Assembly: GCA_965224095.1 (NCBI GenBank)
Contig: OZ245039.1
Location: forward strand, 372,001 to 436,000
From: JBPEWY01 sp965224095
GTDB taxonomy: Bacteria > Bacteroidota > Bacteroidia > Flavobacteriales > Flavobacteriaceae
Direction of reading: 5' to 3'
Length of the DNA stretch: 64,000 nt
This document shows, in pieces, positions 42,836-52,123 of this stretch (within the stretch, counting starts at the first letter, position 1; each line of letters opens with the position of its first letter). Below the pieces are notes generated by a model that was given only the letters and a program-made list of their open reading frames with translations, had not been told where the DNA came from and searched no databases. The position numbers and the translations under genes are program-made.

Positions 42836-43216
42836 TTATAACCACTTAAGAAAATAATCCATCATATCTTCTTTCAATTCATAATGGAGTTTAATATATG
42901 TTTTCATATCATCACGCAATGGTGTTTGTTCAAACTGCAATCTTCCGTCGATATCCTCACCATAGTCGGCCACGTGAATATTTTTCATTTTGCGTTTACA
43001 CCGATGCATTAATTTGGAAATAACATCTTTTTCAATCATAATTCTATTCTGAAAAACTTCCAGAGGTTTGGAAGATTTCGGGTTGTATTCTCTTGCCGCA
43101 ATTTCCTCCAGTTTTTCCTGGAATGTATCCATTTCATTAAAATGAAAGCGCAGTTCGCGCAACCATGTTTCCAAATTAAATTTCAAATCGCTTAAATATG
43201 ATACTTTAGTTTGCAT
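42836..43216 (-). CDS. hypothetical helical protein downstream of the EF-G paralogue
   Basis: 126 residues, almost entirely charged helix with coiled-coil character (LETWLRELRFHFNEMDTFQ, VISKLMHRCKRKMKNIHV, MKTYIKLHYELKEDMMDYF). No family recognised. It follows the EF-G-like gene by 12 bases and is ended by a strong terminator, so the two form one operon. A role connected with that GTPase is possible. Confidence 0.82.
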   Translation of the reverse strand: MQTKVSYLSDLKFNLETWLRELRFHFNEMDTFQEKLEEIAAREYNPKSSKPLEVFQNRIMIEKDVISKLMHRCKRKMKNIHVADYGEDIDGRLQFEQTPLRDDMKTYIKLHYELKEDMMDYFLKWL

Positions 43217-43228
43217 ATATGAGTGTTT

Positions 43229-45340
43229 TTAATGTATTACTTCTTTTACCAATTCGCTTTGAACATGTGTAGGTACGGGTTCATAGGATGCAAATTCCGA
43301 GCTAAAAGTGGCTTTCCCCTGGGTAAGCGAGCGCAGTTCGGTTGAAAAACCAAACAATTCCGCTTCCGGAGTTACACATTTCAGAATCTGATAATTGTCC
43401 ATACTCTCAATACTTTGTATAACCGAACGCCTGGATTGTAAATCGGTCATAACACCGCCTACTGATTCTTCGGGTACCTTCAGAGTAACTTTCCTGGTAG
43501 GTTCCAACAATTTGGGATTTGCATTTAAAAAAGCTTCCTTAAATGCATGGGCTCCTGCAATTTTAAAGGATATATCATTAGAATCAACCGAGTGCATTTT
43601 TCCGTCATACACCATAACCCTAACATCCCGAATATAGGATCCTGTTAAGGGGCCGGATTCCATAACCTCCAGTACTCCTTTCATAATAGAAGGCAAATAT
43701 CTTGCATCTATTACACCACCCACAATACAATTATAGAATACCAGTTTTCCGCCCCAATTAAGGTCAATTTCTTCCTTTCCCCGGATACTAAAGCCTTCCG
43801 GTTCCGACATTCCTTCGGAATAAGGTTCTATTTTTAAATGAACCTGTGCAAACTGCCCTGCACCTCCGGATTGCTTTTTATGGCGGTAATTCGCGGTATT
43901 GGAACGCTGAATTGTTTCCCTGTAATTAATTTTAGGACGTTCGAAACGGGCTTCCACATCGTATACATTTTTTAACAACCACTTAATGATCGCCAAATGC
44001 AATTCGCCCTGCATCCCGATATGAAGCTGGCGCGCCTCTCTGGAATATTTAACTACCAATGTAGGATCCTGACTGTGAATTTTTTTAAGGGCCTCACTCA
44101 ATTTTTCCTCGTAGTTCTTATTTTCTGCAAAAACAGCCTTTGTTATTCTGGCTTCGGGATACTGAATGGGTTTAATTGTAATGGTTGTATTTCCGCTGTA
44201 AAGCGTATCGTTCGTTTCTGTATCTTTTAACTTTAACGTGGCACCAATATCACCCAATGTGAGCATATTAACCGGTTTTCGCTCTTTTCCGTCCATAATA
44301 AAGAGCTGGTTAATAACCTCTGTTTCCCCTGTCCTGGAATTGGTGAGTTTATCGTTAATTTTTATCTCACCCGATTTCACTTTAAAGAAGGTAACCTGCC
44401 CGAGATTGGGCATGTGTAAAGTTTTAAATACAAATAGCGCCGTAGGGCCTGATTTAATAGGCTCTATCTCAATTCCTTCAAGAGTTTGTTCGGATTTCAA
44501 GTCGGCCGCCGCAGGAGCAACATTATCTATAAATCCCATAAGCCTTCCGGTACCCATATCGTTTAACGCTGAAACACAAAAAACGGGGAACAACTCATGG
44601 TTTAACATCCCCGCTTTAATACCTTTTCGCATCTCCTCTTCATTGAGGGTGCCTTTTTCGAAAAACAACTCTAAAAGTTCTTCGTCGTTTTCGGCTGCGC
44701 GTTCTACCAGTTCATTATGCAGGGCATTGGCCATCTCCATTTGATCTTCAGGAATTTCCAGTTTATCCGGCTTTCCTCCTTCCGGTTTAAACTTATACAT
44801 TTTCATTTTCAGTACATCTAAAATGCACTGAGCCCCATCAACCCGTAATGGATATTGAATTTTAACCGCATTGTTACCAACCAGTTGATTAAGGCTTTTA
44901 TAACTATCCTCAAAATTGGCATTAGGATGGTCTATTTGATTAATAACAAAGAGTGTGGGGCGGTGATATTTATTAATATAATTCCAAATAATTTCCGTTC
45001 CAATTTCCACACCCTGCTTAGCATCAATAACTGTTACTACGGTGTCCGACACCCGAATAGAAGAAATAATCTCTCCAATAAAATCATCCAGTCCGGGGGT
45101 ATCTATAATATTAATTTTATAATTTCTCCACTCGGTGTGTAAGGGCGTTGCAAAAACCGATGCCTCTCTTTTATGCTCAATTTCGTGATAATCGGAAACC
45201 GTATTTTTATTTTCAACGGTTCCTCTCCTGTTTATCAGGCCCGCTTCGAATAACATTGTCTCCGCAAGTGTTGTTTTACCACTGTTGTGAGCTCCAACAA
45301 AAACCACATTTTTTATGTGCTTATCATCAAATACTTTCAT
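43229..45340 (-). CDS. EF-G-like translational GTPase paralogue
   Basis: 703 residues. G1 is GAHNSGKTT, G3 is DTPGLDD (canonical EF-G has DTPGHVD) and G4 is NQID, not NKxD. EF-G domains II-V follow, including EARFERPKINYRETI (domain III/IV border), the domain IV region GVIDARYLPSIMKGV and the domain V motif near DLQSRRSVIQ. The substitutions in G3 and G4 mark it as a divergent EF-G-like protein, not the housekeeping fusA product. It may act in ribosome recycling, stress or specialised translocation. First gene of a two-gene operon. Confidence 0.92.
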   Translation of the reverse strand: MKVFDDKHIKNVVFVGAHNSGKTTLAETMLFEAGLINRRGTVENKNTVSDYHEIEHKREASVFATPLHTEWRNYKINIIDTPGLDDFIGEIISSIRVSDTVVTVIDAKQGVEIGTEIIWNYINKYHRPTLFVINQIDHPNANFEDSYKSLNQLVGNNAVKIQYPLRVDGAQCILDVLKMKMYKFKPEGGKPDKLEIPEDQMEMANALHNELVERAAENDEELLELFFEKGTLNEEEMRKGIKAGMLNHELFPVFCVSALNDMGTGRLMGFIDNVAPAAADLKSEQTLEGIEIEPIKSGPTALFVFKTLHMPNLGQVTFFKVKSGEIKINDKLTNSRTGETEVINQLFIMDGKERKPVNMLTLGDIGATLKLKDTETNDTLYSGNTTITIKPIQYPEARITKAVFAENKNYEEKLSEALKKIHSQDPTLVVKYSREARQLHIGMQGELHLAIIKWLLKNVYDVEARFERPKINYRETIQRSNTANYRHKKQSGGAGQFAQVHLKIEPYSEGMSEPEGFSIRGKEEIDLNWGGKLVFYNCIVGGVIDARYLPSIMKGVLEVMESGPLTGSYIRDVRVMVYDGKMHSVDSNDISFKIAGAHAFKEAFLNANPKLLEPTRKVTLKVPEESVGGVMTDLQSRRSVIQSIESMDNYQILKCVTPEAELFGFSTELRSLTQGKATFSSEFASYEPVPTHVQSELVKEVIH

Positions 45341-45674
45341 AGTAATCCATTTTTAAGTAGAAAATAAAGGTTGCCACAATTAATTTAATAAAACATGACT
45401 TTTGTTATACGCCAGGAAAAATGTTCTGATAAATCGGGAAAAATCTATATAAGTTTAGTGAAAAAATCGCTTATAGTCAACTATTTAATGTAAAAAAGTA
45501 TACATTTTTCAGAAAGCAAGACATTCTTTTAACCAAACTGGCATTTCCATCCAAAAAATTGGACATATTTAATAAGATTGCAGAGGAAATCAGTTTTTAA
45601 AACAGATAAAATCAATACCCGTTACCGCAAAATATTTCGGATACTACAAGTAAAAATATTTGTATATTTTAACC
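45341..45674. other. 334-base intergenic region without recognised gene
   Basis: This AT-rich stretch separates the divergent EF-G-like and exonuclease genes, so it must hold both promoters. I found no exact TAnnTTTG box, no dyad of note and no open frame with coding character. A G4/C4 site of the type seen elsewhere in the window is absent. Confidence 0.6.
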
Positions 45675-47063
45675 ATGTATGCCATTGTTGATATTGAAAC
45701 CACCGGAAACGGGATAAAGGGAAATAAAATTACCGAAATTTCCATTTTCAGGTATGATGGAAAAAAAATCACCGACGAATTCACAACACTGGTAAATCCG
45801 GAATGTCCAATTCCCTTTCATATATCTGCGCTTACAGGAATTCAGGATCATATGGTGTTAAATGCTCCTACCTTTAGTGAGATTGCCCCAAAAGTATTGG
45901 AATTAACCCGCGATGCCATTTTCGTGGCGCATAGCGTTTCTTTTGATTACGGTGTAATACGGCATGAACTAGCATTGATAGGGATTGGTTTTAACAGAAA
46001 AAAATTGTGTACGGTACGATTATCCAGAAAGCTATTTCCGGGAATGAACTCTTACAGCCTGGGAAAACTCTGTACAGCCTTATCCGTTCCGCTTATCAAC
46101 CGGCATCGCGCCCGGGGAGATGCCCATGCCACGGTATTGCTGTTTGAAAAAATCCTTTCGCAGCGTCATTCGCCGGCCGTTATAAAGAATTTGTTAAATA
46201 TTCGATCGCGGGAGGCAACACTTCCTCCGTTGCTAAACAAAGAGGACGTATTAGCATTACCGGAGGCTCCCGGAATTTATTTTTTCAGAAATGCCAGAGG
46301 AAACATCATTTATATAGGAAAGGCTAAAAATATTAAAAAACGCGTTTGGAGTCATTTTTATGATCACTCGGAAAAAGAAGTTCGTATGAAACGGGAAATT
46401 GCTTCGGTTAACCACCGGGATTCCGGAAGTGAATTGGTGGCCCTCCTCATGGAATCGGCAGCCATTAAAAGGCATTTCCCGGTTTTTAACGCTGCGCAAA
46501 AATACCGTTCCAGACAATATGGTATTTTTAACTATCAGGACAGAAACGGAATTATGCACCTGGCGTATAATGTTATTAAGAAAGGTGCACGGCCCCTACT
46601 TACCCTATATTCTATCCAGGAATGTCGTGATTTTTTAACGCAACTATGTCGTGATTTTCAGCTTTGCCCTAAATACTGTCATTTACAGGAAGGGGTAGAT
46701 CAATGCTCTCATTTCAATATAGAACAATGCCGGGGAGTGTGCAGAGGGCAGGAAGAAATAGCGGCATACAATGCCAGGGTTCTTAAAGGGGTAAAAGCAT
46801 TTTCCGTTCTTGATCACAATCTTATTTTAAAAGAAAAGGGAAGGCATGAAAACGAGGAAGCTTTTGTACTGATCCTGGATGGTCTTTATAAAGGGTATGG
46901 TTTTATAGACAAGGATGCCCGGATTACATCGATTGCAGACCTGGAAGCTTTTCTGGAAATTCAGGAAGACAATGAAGACATAAGGCGCATACTAAAAAGC
47001 TATCTCGCACGTAAGAAACCATCGGTCTTCCCTGTATTTACTGCACGTCTTGAGGATTTTTAA
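45675..47063 (+). CDS. DnaQ-type 3'-5' exonuclease fused to a UvrC-like GIY-YIG nuclease domain
   Basis: 462 residues from the ATG at 45675 (MYAIVDIETTGNG), which places the exonuclease motif I at the normal distance from the start. Residues 1-165 are a DEDD exonuclease (DIETTG; later FVAHSVSFDYG and HRARGDAHATVLLF). Residues about 195-275 are a GIY-YIG domain (APGIYFFRNARGNIIYIGKAKNIKKRV), as in UvrC and Cho. The remaining 185 residues include a Cys cluster (CPKYCHLQ, QCRGVCRGQ). The fusion is known in several phyla and is thought to act in DNA repair. A monocistronic gene. Confidence 0.93.
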   Translation: MYAIVDIETTGNGIKGNKITEISIFRYDGKKITDEFTTLVNPECPIPFHISALTGIQDHMVLNAPTFSEIAPKVLELTRDAIFVAHSVSFDYGVIRHELALIGIGFNRKKLCTVRLSRKLFPGMNSYSLGKLCTALSVPLINRHRARGDAHATVLLFEKILSQRHSPAVIKNLLNIRSREATLPPLLNKEDVLALPEAPGIYFFRNARGNIIYIGKAKNIKKRVWSHFYDHSEKEVRMKREIASVNHRDSGSELVALLMESAAIKRHFPVFNAAQKYRSRQYGIFNYQDRNGIMHLAYNVIKKGARPLLTLYSIQECRDFLTQLCRDFQLCPKYCHLQEGVDQCSHFNIEQCRGVCRGQEEIAAYNARVLKGVKAFSVLDHNLILKEKGRHENEEAFVLILDGLYKGYGFIDKDARITSIADLEAFLEIQEDNEDIRRILKSYLARKKPSVFPVFTARLEDF

Positions 47064-47147
47064 CACGCCTAAAAAGAGGAAATATTTGACTTTTAAAGGG
47101 GTATATAGTACCTTGTTACCCTATAAACCAACAAAACCATTTTTCAT

Positions 47148-47579
47148 ATGTCTGGATCGACCAACAAACCCACTTCCGTTTTCTGGATTATAAGTATCGT
47201 AGCGCTTATATGGAATATTATGGGAGTTATGGCCTATTTGGGTCAGGCTTATATGACCGATGAAGCACTCGCTTTATTACCGGAAGCCGAGCAGAACTTT
47301 TACAGCAATATGCCTGCCTGGGTAACCGGTGCTTTTGCCATTGCCGTTTTTGCAGGCTTATTAGGTTGTATAGCCTTGTTACTGAGAAAGAAATGGGCAA
47401 CGCCTCTTTTCTTAATCTCTCTTATCGGTGTATTAGGCCAGGCTGTTTATAATTTCTTTGTACAGGATTATATTGCTTTATCCGGTTCACGGGTAGCCAT
47501 GCCTGTTATGGTAATTATTATTTCTTTTTTCCTGTTATGGTACTCGAAAAAGGCCACAGAAAAAGGATGGCTTAGTTAA
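47148..47579 (+). CDS. four-helix inner-membrane protein, hypothetical
   Basis: 143 residues with four hydrophobic segments at about 12-32, 62-82, 90-110 and 118-135. The pattern (SVFWIISIVALIWNIMG at the start, then an acidic YMTDEALALLPEAEQ loop) is a conserved hypothetical of Flavobacteria sometimes labelled sugar transporter without proof. Upstream a TTG at 47086 and a TACCTTG at 47109 make an imperfect promoter. A strong terminator follows its stop. Confidence 0.82.
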   Translation: MSGSTNKPTSVFWIISIVALIWNIMGVMAYLGQAYMTDEALALLPEAEQNFYSNMPAWVTGAFAIAVFAGLLGCIALLLRKKWATPLFLISLIGVLGQAVYNFFVQDYIALSGSRVAMPVMVIIISFFLLWYSKKATEKGWLS

Positions 47580-47580
47580 T

Positions 47581-47615
47581 AAAAAAAGGCCTGTGGATTA
47601 CACAGGCCTTTTTTT
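47581..47615. terminator. bidirectional intrinsic terminator
   Basis: A perfect 15-bp stem of seven A, GGCCTGTG, a 5-base loop and the reverse complement ending in seven T. It serves both the membrane-protein gene ending at 47579 and the convergent peptidase gene, whose stop codon lies in its right flank. Confidence 0.92.
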
Positions 47616-49776
47616 ATTCCGTAATTCCTTCGAGGTCTAGCAAAAATGCATAAATCAATGCCGTACGTTTATACCTTTCAAAGCGCCCCGAAGCACCTCC
47701 GTGCCCCGTTTCCATATTGCAATCCATAATTAAGAGATTATCATCGGTTTTCAGTTCCCGGAGTTTCGCAATCCATTTGGCAGGTTCCCAATATTGCACC
47801 TGACTGTCCCAATATCCCGTTGTAATTAAAATATTCGGGTATTCCTTTGCCGCCACGTTATCATAGGGCGAATAAGACTTCATATAGTGATAGTATTCTT
47901 CTTCTTTCGGATTTCCCCATTCGTCAAATTCAAAAGTGGTTAACGGAATGGATTCGTCTAACATCGTGGAAACCACATCCACAAAAGGAACTGCAGCCAC
48001 CACCCCATTCCAAAGATCCGGCGCCATGTTGAGTACCGCTCCCATAAGCAAACCACCTGCACTTCCACCATAAGCGTACAGGTGTTCTTTGGTGGTATAT
48101 TCTTTATCAATCAAATATTTACCTACATCGATAAAATCGGTAAACGTATTTTTTTTCTTGAGCAGTTTTCCATTTTCGTACCAGTCACGCCCCATTTCCT
48201 GTCCTCCCCGAATATGTGCAATAGCGTAAACAAAACCCCGGTTAAGTAAACTCAGTCTGGTAGCGCTAAAAGTGGGTTCCATACTGTTGCCATACGAACC
48301 GTACGCATATAGTAATAACGGTTTTTTATCCGCTTTTTTAAATCCTTTTTTATATACCAGAGAAACCGGTATTTGAGTACCATCGGTTGCGGTAGCCATG
48401 AATCGTTCCGACATGTAGTTATCCGGTGAAAATGTACTATCAACCACTTCGGTTTGTTTCAGTAATTTACGCGTTCGCGTTTCCATATTATATTCGTAAA
48501 TACTGTTGGGAGTAGTCAGAGAGTTATATCCGTATCTAAGAATATTCGTGTCAAAATCCAGGTTCGATGTCGTATAAGCCACATAAGCAGGGTCGTTAAA
48601 CGACATATAATGATCATCTCCATCCCAATTTATTACCCGCAGTGTTCTCAAGCCGTTCTTGCGTTCCTGTAGTACCAAATGGTTTTTAAAAAGATCTATT
48701 CCCTGTAAATAAACATTCTCTCTATGCGGAATTACATCAACCCAGTGCTCTTTTTCGGTGGCTCCAACAGGAGTTTTTACCAGTTTGAAATTCTTTGCAT
48801 TCAAATTGGTTCGGATATAAAAATGGTCGTCAAAATGATCCAGTCTGTATTCCAGATTTTTCTCTCTCGGCTGAATTACCTTCCAGGTTCCTTCCGGCTT
48901 ATCTGCATCCAACACCCTGTATTCGGTTGATAATGTCTGAAAGCTTCCGATAACCACATATTTTTTCGATTTGGTTTTGCTTACCCAACACCTAAAGGTA
49001 TCGTCTTTCTCCTCATATACCAATTCGTCCTGCGCCTGGTCTGTTCCAAGTACGTGCTTATAAATTCTGTATAATCGCAGTGTTACCGGATCTTTTGTTG
49101 CATAAAAAACCGTTTTGCTATCATTAGCCCAAACACCAACCCCACTGGTATTACTTAAAACATCCGGTAATATTTTACCTGTTTTCAGGTCTTTAAAGTA
49201 AATGGTGTACTGCCTCCTCGACACCGTATCGACACCAAAAGCAATCAGGTTGTTGTCTGGACTCACTACTCTCCCTCCAACTCCGTAATATGCATAATTC
49301 TTTGCCATCTCAGGAGTATTTAGCATAATTTCCTCTACCTCTTCTTCATCAATTTTTTTTCGGCAATACAGCGGATAATCCTTTCCTTCCTCATATCGTG
49401 TGTAATAAGAATATCCGTTATCGGAAACCGGTACGGAAATATCGTCTTTTTTGATTCTGCCTGTAATTTCTTCAAACAATTCCTCCTGAAAATTTTTGGT
49501 GTGCTGCATCACATCCTGGAGGTAATCGTTTTCGGCATTCAGATAGTCAAGTACATCTTTTGTTTGAGCGTCCGGGTTTTCTGCCTTTTTTTGATCATCA
49601 CTCAGTCTCATCCAGAAATAATTATCAATTCTGGTATCATCATGGACCGTTAATTTTTTAGGTATCTTTTTTGCTGTTGGCGGGGCCATTTTTTTTTGCT
49701 GTTTTACGGAATCCTGGGCACGGACAAATCCGAACGCAAGTAATCCGCATAATATGGTAACAAACTTTGTTTTCAT
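47614..49776 (-). CDS. S9 prolyl oligopeptidase family protease (oligopeptidase B-like)
   Basis: 720 residues with a signal peptide (LLAFGFVRAQ). The first 440 residues form a beta-propeller (WMRLSDDQKKAEN and repeated strands). The C-terminal hydrolase domain has the nucleophile motif GGSAGG near residue 575, Asp in TGYWDSQV near 655 and His in ETGHGG near 695. YIDKEYTTKEHLYAYGGSAG and IAHIRGGQEMGR match oligopeptidase B/S9A. It cleaves short peptides after basic or prolyl residues, here probably in the periplasm. Confidence 0.95.
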   Translation of the reverse strand: MKTKFVTILCGLLAFGFVRAQDSVKQQKKMAPPTAKKIPKKLTVHDDTRIDNYFWMRLSDDQKKAENPDAQTKDVLDYLNAENDYLQDVMQHTKNFQEELFEEITGRIKKDDISVPVSDNGYSYYTRYEEGKDYPLYCRKKIDEEEVEEIMLNTPEMAKNYAYYGVGGRVVSPDNNLIAFGVDTVSRRQYTIYFKDLKTGKILPDVLSNTSGVGVWANDSKTVFYATKDPVTLRLYRIYKHVLGTDQAQDELVYEEKDDTFRCWVSKTKSKKYVVIGSFQTLSTEYRVLDADKPEGTWKVIQPREKNLEYRLDHFDDHFYIRTNLNAKNFKLVKTPVGATEKEHWVDVIPHRENVYLQGIDLFKNHLVLQERKNGLRTLRVINWDGDDHYMSFNDPAYVAYTTSNLDFDTNILRYGYNSLTTPNSIYEYNMETRTRKLLKQTEVVDSTFSPDNYMSERFMATATDGTQIPVSLVYKKGFKKADKKPLLLYAYGSYGNSMEPTFSATRLSLLNRGFVYAIAHIRGGQEMGRDWYENGKLLKKKNTFTDFIDVGKYLIDKEYTTKEHLYAYGGSAGGLLMGAVLNMAPDLWNGVVAAVPFVDVVSTMLDESIPLTTFEFDEWGNPKEEEYYHYMKSYSPYDNVAAKEYPNILITTGYWDSQVQYWEPAKWIAKLRELKTDDNLLIMDCNMETGHGGASGRFERYKRTALIYAFLLDLEGITE

Positions 49777-49788
49777 AAGGATTGGTAT

Positions 49789-50094
49789 CTATTTATCTGC
49801 TTTATTCTTCTTTCGAAGTTTCTCCTCCCTTTTCTTTTGTTTCAATGCTTTCTTCTTTCTACGAACAGCTTTCTTTTTCTTTTTAATTTCTCTTTTCTTT
49901 TTCTTTAAAGCGCGCTTACTTTTTTTGAGTTCTTTCTCCATTTTTTTAGCGCTTTTATCGGCAGTGGAACGCACTTCTTTATCCAGTTGTTCTTTCTCTT
50001 CACCGGTATCATTGGTATCGGCTGTTTGAGCACTTATAACACCGGTAAAAAAGATCAACACAATGACCATAAGGAATTTTTGAAGTTTTTTCAT
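49789..50094 (-). CDS. highly basic secreted protein
   Basis: 101 residues from the ATG at 50094 (MKKLQKFLMVIVLIFFTGVISAQ), which begins a clear signal peptide; an upstream start at 50160 adds an unlikely leader. The mature part is a single Lys/Arg/Glu-rich helix of about 60 residues (KKMEKELKKSKRALKKKKR and similar). It resembles histone-H1-like or coiled-coil linkers in composition, but no family is assigned. The frame is open and the signal peptide supports a real gene. It precedes the S9 peptidase gene by 12 bases. Confidence 0.72.
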   Translation of the reverse strand: MKKLQKFLMVIVLIFFTGVISAQTADTNDTGEEKEQLDKEVRSTADKSAKKMEKELKKSKRALKKKKREIKKKKKAVRRKKKALKQKKREEKLRKKNKADK

Positions 50095-50168
50095 TTTCGT
50101 ATAATTTTCGGTAAGGCTAAAGAAACAAAAAAATAATCGATGTAAGAAATCATTTAACAATCAGGAAG

Positions 50169-50597
50169 TTATTTTTTCACCCTGTACTTTATTTCCATAT
50201 TCTTTTTTCCCCACGCTCTCGCCTTTTGTATATCGGTATCCATATAAATATCAATTCGCCTTGTCCAACGTTTATTCATCTTGTCTTTTACAAGAAACAT
50301 TCCATCCAGACCTTGTATGGATACCAGGGTATTATGAGTTAGCCCTAAAGCAATAAGATCGCGGGAAACAGCAATACATTTCATGCCCGGTTTCAAGGAA
50401 TCTCCCCAGGCCGTAATATGCGGATCCGATGAGGTTTGATAGCGAATCGAATTATAGGCTGTTGCAGTTACTTCCACGGTTTTCCACGTATATTGATCGG
50501 TATTTTCGCATCCGAAAAAAAATAGTGCAATGGTATAGCATTTAGCAGGATATAGCCATTTAACACTTCGTGAAAAAGGTAAAAAAGTAATCTTCAA
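50169..50597 (-). CDS. 3D-domain (Asp-Asp-Asp) lipoprotein, MltA-like fold
   Basis: 142 residues if the TTG at 50597 is used; no ATG or GTG precedes the signal, so the exact start is uncertain. The N-terminus has a lipoprotein-like signal (YTIALFFFGC). The mature region is a 3D domain: TATAYNSIRYQT at the start, then LKPGMKCIAVSRDLIALG, VKDKMNKRW and RRIDIYMD with the conserved acidic residues. 3D domains form the catalytic barrel of MltA transglycosylases and of Firmicutes cell-wall enzymes. It lies 53 bases after the MNIO gene, on the same strand, with a CCCCCTTG half-site at its start. Confidence 0.85.
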   Translation of the reverse strand: MKITFLPFSRSVKWLYPAKCYTIALFFFGCENTDQYTWKTVEVTATAYNSIRYQTSSDPHITAWGDSLKPGMKCIAVSRDLIALGLTHNTLVSIQGLDGMFLVKDKMNKRWTRRIDIYMDTDIQKARAWGKKNMEIKYRVKK

Positions 50598-50650
50598 ACC
50601 CCCTTGTTTTAAATAAATTTTTAAGGGAAGTTACTAAAAATCCGGAAGTG

Positions 50651-52123
50651 TCAGGAATTCATAGTGAGCCATTGAATATCCGACTGGGATTCGGGAGTGA
50701 TTTCAATTTCATAAATACCTGATTTTCCAAGCGTATCGGGTAGTTTTCCTTCGGTAAGTGCCCGGAACATCGGTGTTGGATCCATATCAAAAGTAACCGT
50801 ATGAATCGTTCCCTTTAACAGAGTGTTTAATGTAGCTTCTTCATAATCCAGTAATCGGTATAACCACGGGAGTTTGTATTGCTTATTTTGTAAGTATTCC
50901 GCAAAGTGCTGAGCTTCCTTATAGCTTAATTGTTCCGGAGGATATTGTTTCCAGAAGTCTTTAATAATAATAGAAAAAACGTCCATTCCCAAAACCAGCA
51001 TCATATACGTACAGGTAAGTTTAAAAATTCTGGTAACCATCCCCGCACGGAATTCATTGATAAGGTATTGGTAAAGCCGAATGCGCTCTTCATTCCCGGA
51101 AGAAATAAAAGACAAATTATTAGTCGGCTCTCTTCCAATTACCTGATTGGCCAACGATGTTTCCCACTCCGGTTGATTGTAAGAACGATTCATTTCCTGG
51201 ATGAAGCGGGCATTTTCCGGAATGTGTTTCTCTTTACCGGAAAATTTAGACCTTCCTTCCCACAGATCGCGTATTCTTTCCAATTCACCGGAAATTGTTT
51301 TGGCGCCAACCACGGGAACATAAGAATCGAACACCTCATAGGTGATCGCTTTCAGGTTTTTGAATTCGGGAAGAAAAGCTGCGGTTAGCCTCATAAGGCG
51401 ATCATCAATAGGGCCTGAATGCGAGTCCAGCCAGAGTTCGTTAAAAGTAGTACCTCCGGCAATGTGAACTTCTACCACGAGATCAACAGGGATCTGCTTT
51501 ATGAATTCTTCTATGCTTTGTCGCCCGTTTAATTGATTGGCAAACAAATTATGTATATCCAGTAATATTCCACATCCCGTGGCCTTACAAATTTCAGAAA
51601 CAAAAAGCCCATCTTCCATTTCATAGGAATTTGGTTTTAAATAGTTAACTCCTGTTTCAATGGCCAAAGGCCTGTTTAATTCAGACTGTAAGTATTTAAT
51701 ATTCTTAATGGTCAGTTCTAATCCTTCATCCGTTTGACAGGGTGGTAAGAAAAACCCGGTATTGAATTCGGTGGTAGCATTAAAACTCAAATGTTCTGTT
51801 ACCCATGGCGATTTAAAAAGGTTTGCACTGTAGTTTATCAGGGCAATTTGATCTGCTTCCGGAAGTAAGCTTCCCCCCACGGGAGCACCTATGCTATGCA
51901 CCAGTTTATTATAAGGCAGTGCAAGGATGTCTTTAAAGACTTTTTCAGGGATTTTTAAGTGGCCCGACGGATCTTTTATACAGAGTGTCTGAGGTTCTAT
52001 CTCTATAGTGTCTATAAGCTCGTCCGGTATGTCAAGCCTTTGAACCGAGGGCGAATATATGATGCCTACCCCACATTCGGACAGGCATCTGAATATATCG
52101 GATGTATTACTAATACCGGACAT
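50651..52123 (-). CDS. MNIO (DUF692) multinuclear iron oxidase fused to a DUF2063-like partner domain
   Basis: 490 residues. Residues about 15-290 are a DUF692 TIM barrel with the metal-ligand pattern of the family: H76 in KLVHSIGAP, E110-H111 in VTEHLSF, E156 in AIETGVNY, D189/H191/N192 in LLDIHNLF, E218/H220 in VEVHIAGG, D233/H235 in LDSHSG and E263 in TYEVFD. Residues about 345-435 (YQYLINEFRAGM, KQYPPEQLSYKEAQHFAEYL, LPWLYRLLDYEEA) resemble DUF2063, the partner seen in bufferin and HvfC-type systems. MNIO enzymes modify Cys or Asp residues of ribosomal peptides. Its ATG abuts the stop of the upstream Cys-box gene (TAAATG). Confidence 0.9.
   Translation of the reverse strand: MSGISNTSDIFRCLSECGVGIIYSPSVQRLDIPDELIDTIEIEPQTLCIKDPSGHLKIPEKVFKDILALPYNKLVHSIGAPVGGSLLPEADQIALINYSANLFKSPWVTEHLSFNATTEFNTGFFLPPCQTDEGLELTIKNIKYLQSELNRPLAIETGVNYLKPNSYEMEDGLFVSEICKATGCGILLDIHNLFANQLNGRQSIEEFIKQIPVDLVVEVHIAGGTTFNELWLDSHSGPIDDRLMRLTAAFLPEFKNLKAITYEVFDSYVPVVGAKTISGELERIRDLWEGRSKFSGKEKHIPENARFIQEMNRSYNQPEWETSLANQVIGREPTNNLSFISSGNEERIRLYQYLINEFRAGMVTRIFKLTCTYMMLVLGMDVFSIIIKDFWKQYPPEQLSYKEAQHFAEYLQNKQYKLPWLYRLLDYEEATLNTLLKGTIHTVTFDMDPTPMFRALTEGKLPDTLGKSGIYEIEITPESQSDIQWLTMNS

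Noticed and set aside
47085..47116. Promoter or G4/C4-type site before the four-helix membrane protein
   Set aside because: The -7 element lacks one T and the GGGG run has no proper C arm; too weak to list as a site.
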